NCBI GenBank assembly: GCA_002327305.1
Contig: DCUZ01000014.1
Location: 1-57,338, forward strand
DNA from: Holophagales bacterium UBA2201
Lineage (GTDB): Bacteria; Acidobacteriota; Thermoanaerobaculia; UBA2201
Length of the DNA stretch: 57,338 nucleotides
Reading direction: 5' to 3'
Below are positions 41,104 to 50,228 of the stretch, piece by piece; positions within the stretch are counted from its first letter, which is position 1, and every line of letters begins with the position of its first letter. Both the position numbers and the translations under genes were made by a program. A model generated the notes under the pieces. It did not search any database. It saw only the letters and a list, made by a program, of their open reading frames with translations, and was not told where the DNA came from.

Positions 41104-42492
41104 ATGTGCGGCGTATTCGGCATCATCGGCCATCCCCGGGCGGCGCAGATCACCTTCATGGGGATCCACGGCCTCCAGCACCGGGGGCAGGAAAGCGCCG
41201 GCATCGCCGTCCTGCGCGACGGCCAGATCCGCGCCGAACTGGGGATGGGGCACGCCGCGGAGGTCTTCACCTCCGAGCGCCTGGCCCTCCTGGAGGGGGA
41301 CACCGCCATCGGGCACGTGCGCTACTCCACCGCCGGTTCCTCCCTCCTGCGCAACGCCCAGCCCATCACCGTCACCACCGGAAAGGGGAGCGTGGGGGTG
41401 GTTCACAACGGCAACCTGGTCAACGCCGCCGAACTGAGGCGGCGCCTCGTGGACGCCGGGGCCATCCTCCAGGGCAACTCCGACACCGAGATGATCCTCC
41501 ACCTCCTGGCGCGCTCCCCCTGCCTCACCATGGGGGACGCCATCCTGGACGCCCTGGCCCAGGCCCGGGGGGCCTACTGCCTCCTCTTCCTCTACGACAA
41601 GGGCATCCTCGCCGTGCGCGATCCGCAGGGGTTCAGGCCGCTGTTCTTCGGAAGCGTGGACGGGAAGGCGTGCTTCGCCTCCGAATCGGCCGCCCTCGAC
41701 CTGGTCGGCGCCACCGGCATCCAGGAAATGGAGCCGGGCGAAGTGGTCATCGCCACGCCGGGCTCGGTGGAGTCCATCCAATGGAGGCCGGGGGAGCCGA
41801 AGCGGTTCTGCATCTTCGAGTTCGTCTACTTCGCCCGCCCCGACAGCGTTTTCGGGGGCATCTCCGTGGCGCAGGCGTGCCACCGGATGGGGGAAACCCT
41901 CGCCCGCGAGTGGCCGGCGGCGGCCGACCTCGTCGTCCCGGTCCCCGACTCGGGCATCTTCGCCGCCATGGGGTACTCCCACGCCTCCGGCATCCCCTAC
42001 ATGCCGGCCCTCATCCGGAGCCACTACGTGGGGCGCACCTTCATCCAGCCCTCCCAGCACAAGCGCTCCTCGTCGGTGCGCCTCAAGCTCGCCCCGGTGC
42101 GGTCGCTTCTGGAGGGGAAGGACGTGGTGCTGGTGGACGACTCCATCGTCCGGGGCACCACGATGCAGCAGATCGTCGGGCTTCTCAAGCACGCCGGGGC
42201 GCGCACCGTCCACGTGCGCATCTCCTGCCCCCCCACCAAGCATTCGTGCTACTACGGCATCGACACGCCGGATCCGAAGGAGCTCATCGCCAACAACATG
42301 ACCATTGACCGGATCCGCGACTTCATCGGCGCCGACTCCCTGGGCTATCTGAGCAAGCGGGGGATGATCGACGCCGTGGACGGCGGATCGTGGTTCTGCA
42401 CCGCCTGCTGGGACGGCGACTATCCCGTGCCCCTGGAGGACACCCGCCAGCAGCAACTGTTCGCGTTGAAATCGGAGGGACGCCATGAGTAA
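41104..42492 (+). CDS. purF: Amidophosphoribosyltransferase
   Basis: 462 residues. The first step of purine synthesis, making phosphoribosylamine from PRPP and glutamine. Met is followed at once by Cys (MCGVFGIIGH), so the nucleophile is freed by Met removal without a propeptide. The PRPP loop is VVLVDDSIVRGTT. Cysteines in RFCIFEFVYFARPDS, HSCYYGID and FCTAC suggest the 4Fe-4S type known from Bacillus subtilis. Four bases after purL; overlaps purM by eight. Confidence 0.96.
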   Translation: MCGVFGIIGHPRAAQITFMGIHGLQHRGQESAGIAVLRDGQIRAELGMGHAAEVFTSERLALLEGDTAIGHVRYSTAGSSLLRNAQPITVTTGKGSVGVVHNGNLVNAAELRRRLVDAGAILQGNSDTEMILHLLARSPCLTMGDAILDALAQARGAYCLLFLYDKGILAVRDPQGFRPLFFGSVDGKACFASESAALDLVGATGIQEMEPGEVVIATPGSVESIQWRPGEPKRFCIFEFVYFARPDSVFGGISVAQACHRMGETLAREWPAAADLVVPVPDSGIFAAMGYSHASGIPYMPALIRSHYVGRTFIQPSQHKRSSSVRLKLAPVRSLLEGKDVVLVDDSIVRGTTMQQIVGLLKHAGARTVHVRISCPPTKHSCYYGIDTPDPKELIANNMTIDRIRDFIGADSLGYLSKRGMIDAVDGGSWFCTACWDGDYPVPLEDTRQQQLFALKSEGRHE

Positions 42493-43522
42493 GAAATACA
42501 AACAGGCCGGGGTGGACATCGAGGTCCAGAACCGCGTCCTCAAGAAGATCAAGAAGACCGTCGGCCGGACCCACTCGGAGAACGTGCTGGGGGGCATCGG
42601 CGGCTTCGGGGCCTGCTTCCGCTTCCCCGTCGAGCAGTTCGAGAAGCCCGTCCTGGTCTCCTCCTGCGACGGGGTGGGCACCAAGATCCTCGTGGCCCTC
42701 CAGGCGCAGGAACTGGAGGGGGTGGGGTACGACCTCGTCAACCACTGCGTCAACGACTGCCTGGTGCAGGGGGCCACGCACCCCCTCTTCTTCCTCGACT
42801 ACTTCGGCTGCGACACCCTGGACCCCGAGCAGTTCCAGGCCGTCATCAAGGGGGTGGCGCGTGGATGCGAGGAGAACGGCCTCTCCCTCGTCGGCGGCGA
42901 AACCGCGGAGATGGGCGGGTTCTTCCCCCAGGGGGTCTTCGACCTGGTGGGGTTCATCGTGGCCGTGTGCGAGAAGGACCGCCTCCTCACCGGGCGCGAC
43001 CTCCAGCCCGGCGACGTCATCCTGGGGCTCCCCTCCACGGGGCTCCACACCAACGGCTTCACCCTGGCCCGCAAGATCTGTTTCGAGCAGGAGAAGATGG
43101 CCGTGGATTCGCCCCTCCCGGGCGCGGGGATGACGGTGGGCGAGGCCCTCCTCAAGCCCCATCTCTCCTATCTCAAAATCCTCAAGCCCCTCATCGAGGA
43201 GGGAAAGGTCAAGGCCCTGGCCCACATCACCGGCGGCGGCTTTCTCGACAACATCCCCCGCGTCCTCCCGCCGGACGTCAACGCCTTCATCCGCCTCGGC
43301 TCCTGGGACACCCCCCCCATCTTCCGGTTCCTCCAGGACAAGGGGAAGATCCCGGGGGAGGAGATGCTCAAGGTCTTCAACCTCGGCATCGGGATGTGCG
43401 TCTTCGTCTCGCCCGTCATCCTCTCCGAGGTGGGCAAGTACCTCAAGGCCCACGACCAGAAATTCTTCGTCATCGGCAACGTCCAGCCGGGCGAGGCGCG
43501 GGTGGTGTTCGATCTCAGTTAA
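42485..43522 (+). CDS. purM: Phosphoribosylformylglycinamidine cyclo-ligase (AIR synthase)
   Basis: 345 residues: LVSSCDGVGTKILVA, NHCVNDCLVQGA, GGETAEMGGF and GLPSTGLHTNGFTLAR, all AIR synthase signatures. It closes the imidazole ring using ATP. It is the last gene of purSQLFM here, and its end overlaps by eight bases the end of the convergent methyltransferase gene. Confidence 0.96.
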   Translation: MSKKYKQAGVDIEVQNRVLKKIKKTVGRTHSENVLGGIGGFGACFRFPVEQFEKPVLVSSCDGVGTKILVALQAQELEGVGYDLVNHCVNDCLVQGATHPLFFLDYFGCDTLDPEQFQAVIKGVARGCEENGLSLVGGETAEMGGFFPQGVFDLVGFIVAVCEKDRLLTGRDLQPGDVILGLPSTGLHTNGFTLARKICFEQEKMAVDSPLPGAGMTVGEALLKPHLSYLKILKPLIEEGKVKALAHITGGGFLDNIPRVLPPDVNAFIRLGSWDTPPIFRFLQDKGKIPGEEMLKVFNLGIGMCVFVSPVILSEVGKYLKAHDQKFFVIGNVQPGEARVVFDLS

Positions 43523-44180
43523 AGGGAAAAGGAGGGAAAAGGGGTCCCATAGGTTTTACCCCGACAAGGATCCAATGGTGCGGGGCGGGATGATCGGTCA
43601 CCGCGTAACCCAGCCGCCGGAGGCGGTCCGCCACCCATTCCGAGCGCATGCCGTGGTTTTCGTGGACGCGCCCCTCCTCGCGGTGGATGCCGGCCACGAT
43701 GGCCAGCCCATCGGCGTTGAAATCCGAAAGCACCAGCCTGCCGCCGGGGCACAGGACGCGGTCCATGGAGGCCAGGATGGGAGCGGGATCGGGCATGTGA
43801 TGGAACGCGTCCACGCAGAAAAGGGTGCCGAAGGATTCCTTGGGGAACGGCATGACGGAGGCATCCATGCAGTAGAGCGTGGCGTTCGCCGCGAACCCTT
43901 CGGCGGCCAGGTTCATGGCGGCCCGGGTCAGGGCCTCCGCGTCGGGGTCCACCGAAACGAAGGCGTGGCCCGCGGCGGCGAGGGCGATGGCGAGATGGCC
44001 GTTCCCGGTGCCGATCTCCAGGATGGGGGGTTCGTATGGAGGCGCGGCGGTGAGCAGGCGGTGGCGGGACGCGGCGAGGTCAATTCCCTTGCGCCTGAAG
44101 ACCTCGCGCCGCTGGAGGAGGCGGTCATGGTTTTCACGCGCTTGCGCCGGGGTGAAAACGGGGACGAACGGGGTGGGCAT
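43515..44180 (-). CDS. SAM-dependent methyltransferase
   Basis: 221 residues with a class I fold: motif I ILEIGTGNGHLAIALAAAG, then FVSVDPDAEAL (acidic loop), FGTLFCVDAFHHMPDP (motif IV/post II) and CPGGRLVLSDF. The target is not known; it resembles Methyltransf_11 enzymes acting on small molecules. The ATG at 44180 is preferred over 44195 because a minus-strand TACACT ends five bases before it, and the ATG at 44195 would lie upstream of the likely transcription start. Confidence 0.85.
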   Translation of the reverse strand: MPTPFVPVFTPAQARENHDRLLQRREVFRRKGIDLAASRHRLLTAAPPYEPPILEIGTGNGHLAIALAAAGHAFVSVDPDAEALTRAAMNLAAEGFAANATLYCMDASVMPFPKESFGTLFCVDAFHHMPDPAPILASMDRVLCPGGRLVLSDFNADGLAIVAGIHREEGRVHENHGMRSEWVADRLRRLGYAVTDHPAPHHWILVGVKPMGPLFPPFPFN

Positions 44181-44185
44181 GCCCC

Positions 44186-44191
44186 AGTGTA
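44186..44191 (-). promoter_or_regulatory. TACACT -10 box 5 nt before the methyltransferase ATG
   Basis: Minus-strand TACACT, five bases before the ATG at 44180; leaderless layout. Confidence 0.5.
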
Positions 44192-44249
44192 CCATGACGG
44201 TTCATGGGGCTTCGCTCCACGATCCCTCCGGCCGCCCGCGGGATTGTGC

Positions 44250-44255
44250 TACCAT
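44250..44255 (+). promoter_or_regulatory. TACCAT -10 box 6 nt before lnt
   Basis: TACCAT ends six bases before the ATG at 44262; no ribosome site. Confidence 0.5.
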
Positions 44256-44261
44256 TCGCCG

Positions 44262-45743
44262 ATGCCCTGGCGCGCCCTCCTGCTCGGCCTCCCGCTGGGG
44301 GCCCTTGCGGCCCTGGCCCTTCCGCCCCACGACCACGGATGGCTTCTGTGGCCGGCGCTGGCGGGCTACCTCGCCCTCCTGCACGCCGACCGGGAGAAAA
44401 CTGCGCGCGGGGCGCTGGTCGCGGTGGCTTTCGGCACCGCGTTCTACTATGTCTCCCTGTTCTGGATCCACCCGTTCCTGAAAGCGTTCGGCGGCCTGCA
44501 CGGCGCTCCGGCGGCTCTCCTCCTGCTGGGCCTGTGCCTCTACCTTGGGGCCTTTCATGCCATGGCTTTCCTCGGCGCGCGCCTCCTTCCGGAGCGCTGG
44601 TTCCTCTGGGCCTTCCCGGCCGCCTTCTGGGCCGCGGAGGCCCTGCGGGCCCGCCTCATCGGGGGATTTCCATGGAACCCGCTCTGCCTCCCGCTCACCG
44701 CGCATCCCGTTCTCCTCCAGCCCGCCGCGCTGGTCGGGATGCACGGCCTCTCGGCCCTGGTGGTCCTGACGGTCCTGGGGGGGGTCGTGCAGATCAGGGC
44801 GCGGCGCCCGGACCTCGCCTGGATCGCGGTGATGGCCGTGGCGGCGGGTTGGTCGGCCCTGTGGCTTGGACATGGGGAGGCGGGGGACCCGGTGAAGATC
44901 ACCGTCGTTCAATTGGACCTGGACGAACGACGCCGGTTCTTCGAGGGGGACGACATGGAGGGGCTGAGGCAGGCGGTCCGGTTCACCGAGGCCGCCCTGC
45001 GCGGGAAACCGGCCCTGGTGATGTGGCCCGAGTCGGTCTTCATCCACGGGTGGGAGGAGGGGAGGGAGGGGACGGGGGAGGCGATCCGGATGTCCCGGGC
45101 GGCGCCGCTGGTGATCAACGCCAACTGGATCGAAGGGGGGAAGATCTACAATTCCGCCCTGCTCCTCAGGAACGGGACCATCCAAGCGCGCTACGCCAAG
45201 CGCCATTTGGTCCCGTTCGGCGAGTACCTGCCGTTCCGGCCTCTCGTGGAGGCGCTGGGATTGAAGGTGATCGCCCGTTCGATCGGCGACTTCTCGCGGG
45301 GCGTCGCCCCCGGCGTGATGGAGGGGCCCGTCCCGATGGGGATCTCCCTCTGCTACGAGATCGTCTTTCCCCATCTCATCCGGCCCGAGGTGCGGGGCGG
45401 GGCGCGGTTCCTCGCGGTCCTCACCAACGACGCCTGGTACGGTTTCTCCGGGGCGCCCGAACAGCACTTCCGCCAGGCCCTCCTGCGCGCCGTGGAGTTC
45501 CATCGCCCCCTGGCGCGGGCCGCGCTGACCGGCATCTCCGGCTTCGCCGACGCCCACGGCCGGGTCATCGAAATCCTCCCCCCCGGCCTCAAAGGGGCCC
45601 TGACGGGCGATGTGACCCCGTCGGACCGCCTCACGCCCTACGCCCGCACCGGCGACGCCGTCCCCCTGGCGCTTGCGGCCGGGTTCGCCGCATGCGCCGC
45701 GGCGCGGGGGATCCGGCGGCTTGCGTTGAAAAAGAGGGGCTGA
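44262..45743 (+). CDS. lnt: Apolipoprotein N-acyltransferase
   Basis: 493 residues. Six or so membrane helices fill the first 190 residues, then a nitrilase-like domain. The catalytic triad is Glu in LVMWPESVF, Lys in RYAKRHLVPFGEYLPF and Cys in GISLCYEIVFP. Lnt adds the third acyl chain to outer-membrane-bound lipoproteins, here probably including the S9 peptidase at 16166. TNDAWYGFSGAPEQH is diagnostic. Confidence 0.95.
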   Translation: MPWRALLLGLPLGALAALALPPHDHGWLLWPALAGYLALLHADREKTARGALVAVAFGTAFYYVSLFWIHPFLKAFGGLHGAPAALLLLGLCLYLGAFHAMAFLGARLLPERWFLWAFPAAFWAAEALRARLIGGFPWNPLCLPLTAHPVLLQPAALVGMHGLSALVVLTVLGGVVQIRARRPDLAWIAVMAVAAGWSALWLGHGEAGDPVKITVVQLDLDERRRFFEGDDMEGLRQAVRFTEAALRGKPALVMWPESVFIHGWEEGREGTGEAIRMSRAAPLVINANWIEGGKIYNSALLLRNGTIQARYAKRHLVPFGEYLPFRPLVEALGLKVIARSIGDFSRGVAPGVMEGPVPMGISLCYEIVFPHLIRPEVRGGARFLAVLTNDAWYGFSGAPEQHFRQALLRAVEFHRPLARAALTGISGFADAHGRVIEILPPGLKGALTGDVTPSDRLTPYARTGDAVPLALAAGFAACAAARGIRRLALKKRG

Positions 45744-45783
45744 AGCGGTAGAATAACCGCTGAATCCACGCGAGGAGCTTCCC

Positions 45784-46855
45784 ATGCCCGTAGATGAAGT
45801 CCTGGACAATTTCCGCAAACTCCGGAGCTGGCTTTGAGCCGGAGGCCGTCGAAGCGCAACTGAAGAAACTCGACGGACAACTGTCCGACCCTAACCTCTG
45901 GAACGACAAGGCCCGGGCGGCCCAATTGACGCGCCAGAAGGCCCAATTGGACGATAAAAAGGCCCTTCACCGGCGCCTGAAAGGGGCCGAAGACGAACTT
46001 TCCACCCTGCTGGAACTGCAGAACGAGGGGGAGGGGGTGGAGAGCGACATCGAAGTGTTCATCGCCTCCTGGGAGGTCCGCCTGCGGGAGATCTTCCTTC
46101 AACTCAAGTTGACGGGCCCCACCGACCGCAACAACGCCTACCTGGGGATCCATCCGGGGGCGGGAGGGACCGAATCCCAGGACTGGGCGCAGATGATGAT
46201 GCGCATGTACCTCCGCTACTTCGAGCGGGAGGGATGGGAGGCCGAGGTGCTGGAGCACAGCCCCGGCGACGAGGCGGGCATCAAAAACGTCCTCATCCTC
46301 GCCAAGGGGACCTACGCCTACGGCTACCTGAAAGGGGAGGCGGGCGTGCACCGCCTGGTGCGCCTCTCCCCCTTCGACGCCGCCAAGCGCCGCCACACCT
46401 CCTTCGCCGCCGTGGACGTCTATCCCGAGGTGGACGATGACATCGACGTCGAGATCAGGGAATCCGACCTGCGCATCGACACCTACCGCTCCTCCGGGGC
46501 CGGAGGTCAGCACGTCAACGTCACCGATTCCGCCGTCCGGATCGTCCACAATCCCACCGGCATCGTGGTCACCTGCCAGAACGAGCGGTCGCAGATCAAG
46601 AACCGCGCCGTGGCGATGCGCGTCCTCAAGGCCCGGCTCTACGACCTGGAGATGAAGAAGCGGCTGGCCGACAGGGAGAAGATGGACGCGGCCAAGATGG
46701 ACATCGCCTTCGGTTCGCAGATCCGCAACTATGTCCTCCACCCGTACCGGCAGGTCAAGGACCTCCGCTTCGGCCTCGAGACGGGCGACCCCGACGCGGT
46801 CCTCGACGGCAGGATCCAGCCGTTCATCGAGGCGTACCTCGAACATCTGAAATGA
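45784..46855 (+). CDS. prfB: Peptide chain release factor 2, programmed +1 frameshift
   Basis: 356 residues when read as 45784-45834 joined to 45836-46855. The first frame runs MPVDEVLDNFRKLRSWL and meets CTT-TGA at 45832-45837; slipping forward by one base continues as EPEAVEAQLKKLDGQ. A GGAG four bases before the CTT serves as the internal Shine-Dalgarno site. This is the classical RF2 autoregulation: low RF2 lets the ribosome shift. The stop-reading tripeptide SPF (LVRLSPFDAAKRRH) and the GGQ loop (GAGGQHVNVTDSAV) are intact. AGGAG precedes the ATG at 45784 and a TAGAAT -10 box is at about 45750. Confidence 0.96.
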
Positions 46856-46860
46856 AGCAG

Positions 46861-46966
46861 TTTCAAGTTTCGAGTTTCGAGTTTCGAGTTCCGCCCTCCC
46901 CGATACGGTTATTGAATGACGCTAAAGTTTATCAACTCGAAACTTTAAACTCGCAACTCGAAACTT
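46861..46966. repeat. CGAGTTT short tandem repeat and its inverse
   Basis: Three tandem CGAGTTT units at about 46871-46890, with AACTCGAAACTT pieces at 46934-46966 that are the inverse. RNA from here could fold into a long stem and might separate prfB from the next gene. A related CAAGTTTCAAGTT stretch lies at about 48680. Confidence 0.65.
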
Positions 46967-46976
46967 GGAGGGTGCG

Positions 46977-47975
46977 GTGATTTATTGGTTCGCCCCGCCC
47001 GCCGATTCGAAGTCCGGTCTCGCCGTCTACGCCCGCGACCTTCTCCCTTTTCTCAAGGAGCACGGGGAGGTCGAATGGGTCCGGGCCGGGGCTGTTGTCC
47101 CGCCGGGCGCCCGGCGCGTCTACAACCTGGGCAATCACCGCGACAACGCCGCCGTCCTGGCCCGGGCGCTGGCCGAGCCCGACATCGTCCTCCTGCACGA
47201 CGCCAACCTCCACCACGCGGCCCTGGGGCTCGACGACCCGTCGGAGGCCTTCGGGGACGACCGGGCCCTGCGCCTGCGCCGTCGCGGCGTCTGGCTGGAG
47301 CCCTATGAAGCCCTCGAAGGGGCCCTTGTCCCCGTCCTGCGAAGGCAGAAACTCATCCTGGTCCATTCGGAATACGCCCGGGAGGTCCTGCGGATGCGGG
47401 GTATCGGCGTTCCCGCGGCGGTCATCCCGATGGGGGTGGTCGTGCCCCGGGCGACGGCGGAAAAAGAGGGCTGTTCCATCGGCCTCTTCGGTCACATCGG
47501 GACCAACCGGAAGGTGGGAGAGATCCTCGACGGCGTCCGCTCCCTCCGCGCGAGGTACCCCGATCTGATCCTCAAAGCCGTCGGCGCGAGCGTGCCGGAG
47601 GCGCTGGACGGGGAACCCGGCGTGGTGGTCCGGCGGGGATTGCCGGATGAGGGATTTTTCAAGGAGATGGCCGCGACCACCCTATTCCTCAACCTGCGGT
47701 ATCCCGTCATGGGGGAAACCTCCCTTTCCACGCTTCAGGCCCTGGCCCTGGGGACGGTCGCCGTGGTGAGCGAGCTTGGCAGTTACGCCGAACTGCCGGA
47801 CGCCGCGGTGGTGAAGGTGCCGCCGGACGCGCCCTGGACCGGCCCCGTGGCCGGCCTGCTGGCGGACCCCGCCCGCCGCCAGGCCATGGAGGCGGCGGCC
47901 CGGGCGTGGGTCGAACAACGGCACGCGCCCCGCGCCTGGGCCGCGGCCCTCCGGGAGGCCTTATGCAATTCCTGA
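46977..47975 (+). CDS. GT4-like glycosyltransferase
   Basis: 332 residues: an N-terminal APPADSKSGLAVYARDLL, then two Rossmann-like halves with VHSEYAREVLRMRGI, IPMGV, IGLFGHIGTNRKVGEIL and LNLRYPVMGETSLSTLQALALG, where the ExxxxxLE-type acidic motif is GETSLSTLQAL. It uses a nucleotide-sugar donor. GTG at 46977 is chosen because GGAGG lies four bases upstream; a TTG four codons earlier is possible. No other envelope genes adjoin. Confidence 0.8.
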   Translation: MIYWFAPPADSKSGLAVYARDLLPFLKEHGEVEWVRAGAVVPPGARRVYNLGNHRDNAAVLARALAEPDIVLLHDANLHHAALGLDDPSEAFGDDRALRLRRRGVWLEPYEALEGALVPVLRRQKLILVHSEYAREVLRMRGIGVPAAVIPMGVVVPRATAEKEGCSIGLFGHIGTNRKVGEILDGVRSLRARYPDLILKAVGASVPEALDGEPGVVVRRGLPDEGFFKEMAATTLFLNLRYPVMGETSLSTLQALALGTVAVVSELGSYAELPDAAVVKVPPDAPWTGPVAGLLADPARRQAMEAAARAWVEQRHAPRAWAAALREALCNS

Positions 47976-48049
47976 CCGACATTCACGCCTCCGCGCGCCA
48001 GGCTTCATCCGGAATGGCCCCCAGGAGGGCGCGGGGAAGCGCCGCCCTG

Positions 48050-48083
48050 GGGAGAGGGCGGGAGGGGGAGCGCGCCCTCTCCC
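48050..48083. repeat. GGGAGAGGGCG hairpin, second copy of the family
   Basis: Perfect 11-bp arms at 48050-48060 and 48073-48083 around a 12-base loop; related to the hairpin at 7978-8038. Sits between the glycosyltransferase and Nudix genes. Confidence 0.7.
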
Positions 48084-48114
48084 GCTTTCGATGGTTTGCG
48101 GAGGGCGCTGCGGT

Positions 48115-48642
48115 ATGTGGATCGCCCAACTGAGAGAGATCCTGGCCGGGCATGAGCCCACCCGCCTCCCCGTCGAAGGCCGGACCCCGGCCGCCGTCGT
48201 GGTTCCGCTGTCCGTGAGCGATGGGGCCCTTCACGCCGCGTTCATCCAGCGGACGGTGAAGGTGCACCATCCCGGGCAGATCTCCTTCCCCGGGGGGCAG
48301 ATCGAGAAGCGGGACGCCGACCTTTACGCCGCGGCGCTGAGGGAGATGGAGGAGGAGATCGGGGTCCCGGGGCGGCTGGCCCTCTCCATCGGAGTGCTTT
48401 CAGACCAGATCACCCCCACCGGGTTTTGGATCCGCCCCTTCGTGGCCGCCATTCCGCACCAGACGGTCTTTTCCACGCGCGACGCCGGCGAGGTGGAGAA
48501 CGCCTTCACCCTCCCCCTGTTGGAATTGCGGATCGTGCAAGGGGAATGGGGCGTGGAGTACCACCTCGATGGGCGGAGGGTGTGGGGCGTCACGGCCCGC
48601 ATCTTGAGCGAGTTGCTCGAGGTGATGGGGAAGGCGCTGTAG
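48115..48642 (+). CDS. Nudix hydrolase, CoA-pyrophosphatase-like
   Basis: 175 residues. The Nudix box is FPGGQIEKRDADLYAAALRE followed by MEEEIG, fitting GxxxxxExxxxxxxREUxEExGU. HHPGQISFPGG before the box is typical of the CoA-cleaving group (YeaB/NudL). It would hydrolyse CoA or related nucleotides. The ATG at 48115 is chosen; another at 48091 is in frame, and GGAGGG lies between the two, favouring 48115. Confidence 0.88.
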   Translation: MWIAQLREILAGHEPTRLPVEGRTPAAVVVPLSVSDGALHAAFIQRTVKVHHPGQISFPGGQIEKRDADLYAAALREMEEEIGVPGRLALSIGVLSDQITPTGFWIRPFVAAIPHQTVFSTRDAGEVENAFTLPLLELRIVQGEWGVEYHLDGRRVWGVTARILSELLEVMGKAL

Positions 48643-48749
48643 CCGTAGCCTCCATCCGCCACCCGGTTGCAGGTTTCAGGTTCCAAGTTTCAAGTTCCGG
48701 ATTGGGAAGCGTTTCAATGCGCCTGTCATCATCGCACCGGAGGTCCCTC

Positions 48750-49799
48750 ATGCCCACCGTCCTGCTGGCCGTCATCGTCGTCCTGCTCCTGTTCATCTCC
48801 GGGGGGATGCTGTATCTCCTCCTGCGCCGTCCGCCCGAGGGGCCCCTGCTGAGGATGGAATCGTCGCTCAAGGACCGGTTCCTCGACTTCCAGTCCGCCC
48901 TCACCGGCCAGCTGGGGCAGAACCGGGAGGCGGTGGCGCGGGCCAACACCGTCGTGGCCGACCACGGCCTGAGGACCCTCGAGAACCTGAAGGAGATGCA
49001 GGCCACCCTCCAGCAACTGATCCAGCAGCAGGAGGAGGCCCGGAAACTCGGGCAGTCGCTCAAGGACGTCCTCCAGGCCCCCAAACTGCGGGGCAACTTC
49101 GGGGAACGGATGCTGGAGGAGTATCTGGAGGCCGCCGTCCCCGAGGGGGTATGGGAGCGGCAGTACGCCGTCGAGGGGGGGGAGCGGGTGGACGCGGCCC
49201 TCCTGTTCAACAACATCGCCATCCCGGTGGACGCCAAGTTCCCCCGGGAGGCCTACAACCGCTACCTCGCCGCCCAGACGACGGAGGACCGGAGGCGGTT
49301 CTGGAAGGAGCACGAGGCCGCGGTCAAGGTCCACATCAGGAGCATCAAGACCAAGTACGTCAAGCCGCAGAAGGGGACCACCGATTTCGCCCTCATGTTC
49401 GTCCCCTCGGAGTCGGTCTATTACGAGACGGTGGCGGAGAAGAACGCCTTCGGCGAGGCCAACGGCATCTACGAAGCCGCCCTGGAGGCCGGGGTCATCC
49501 CCGTCAGCCCGGCCACCTTCTACCCCTTCCTGCACCTGCTCCTGATGGGCCTCCAGAACCTGGAGATCGTCAAGAGCGCGCAGAAATTGAAGGAGTCGCT
49601 GGCGAAGCTGGGGACCCACTTCGAGGCCTTCAAAACACAGTACGACTCGGTGGGGGAGGCGCTGGAGAAGGCCGTGAAGGCCTACGGCACCGCCGGCACC
49701 CACATGGAGCGTTACCGGAGCGCCGTGGAAAAAGCCGTCAATCTGAGGGAATTGGACGCCCTCGCCGAGGCCCCGCGCAAGGAGGACGGCGCGGTCTGA
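48750..49799 (+). CDS. rmuC: RmuC-family DNA recombination protein
   Basis: 349 residues. A membrane helix at about 2-22 (TVLLAVIVVLLLFISGGML), a coiled coil (LENLKEMQATLQQLIQQQEE) and the RmuC nuclease-like core: GNFGERMLEEYLEAA, PVDAKFPREAYNRYL and TTDFALMFVPSESVYYE. RmuC limits DNA inversions in E. coli, and the PVDAKFP motif is PD-(D/E)xK-like. ATG at 48750 with GGAGG upstream. Confidence 0.93.
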   Translation: MPTVLLAVIVVLLLFISGGMLYLLLRRPPEGPLLRMESSLKDRFLDFQSALTGQLGQNREAVARANTVVADHGLRTLENLKEMQATLQQLIQQQEEARKLGQSLKDVLQAPKLRGNFGERMLEEYLEAAVPEGVWERQYAVEGGERVDAALLFNNIAIPVDAKFPREAYNRYLAAQTTEDRRRFWKEHEAAVKVHIRSIKTKYVKPQKGTTDFALMFVPSESVYYETVAEKNAFGEANGIYEAALEAGVIPVSPATFYPFLHLLLMGLQNLEIVKSAQKLKESLAKLGTHFEAFKTQYDSVGEALEKAVKAYGTAGTHMERYRSAVEKAVNLRELDALAEAPRKEDGAV

Positions 49800-49832
49800 G
49801 AATGATCCATGGCGGAGCGGGGCCCATCCCGC

Positions 49833-50228
49833 TCAGCCGACGAAGGCCGCCTGCACCCCCAGGGCTTCCAGCATGTCGGTGTCGCCCGCGGCGCGGGCCT
49901 CCTCCACCGGCGACCGCATCCCCGGGATGGGGGCGTGGGCGTCGGCCCCCATTCCAGTCAGCAGGCGGACGATAGCGACGTCCTTTCGGAGAAAGGCGAC
50001 ATGGAGGGGCGCATAGCCCCGGGCGTCGCGGACGTGGAACTCCGCCCCCTGTTCGCAGAGGAGCCGGACCATCTCCGGCATGCCGCACGCGGCGTAGTGG
50101 AGCAGCGAGGCGCCGTGCTCGTCCGTCGCGTGGATGTCGGCCCCGGCCTCGATCATCTTCCGAACCCTGCCGGCCTTCCCGGCTTTGACCGCCCGGAAAA
50201 GATCCTCGATGGGTCCGTGTTCTTTCAT
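49833..50228 (-). CDS. Ankyrin-repeat protein
   Basis: 131 residues with three or four ankyrin repeats (VRKMIEAGADIHATDEHGAS, LLHYAACGMPEMVRLLCEQG, YAPLHVAFLRKDVAIVRLLT, then GADAHAPIP). It should bind another protein. The ATG at 50228 overlaps the stop of the ABC exporter gene by four bases, so the two are translated together; whether it acts on the exporter is unknown. Confidence 0.88.
   Translation of the reverse strand: MKEHGPIEDLFRAVKAGKAGRVRKMIEAGADIHATDEHGASLLHYAACGMPEMVRLLCEQGAEFHVRDARGYAPLHVAFLRKDVAIVRLLTGMGADAHAPIPGMRSPVEEARAAGDTDMLEALGVQAAFVG

Noticed and set aside
43515..44195. Methyltransferase start at the ATG at 44195
   Set aside because: The likely -10 box (44186-44191) lies downstream of that ATG, and the family similarity begins later; 44180 is preferred.
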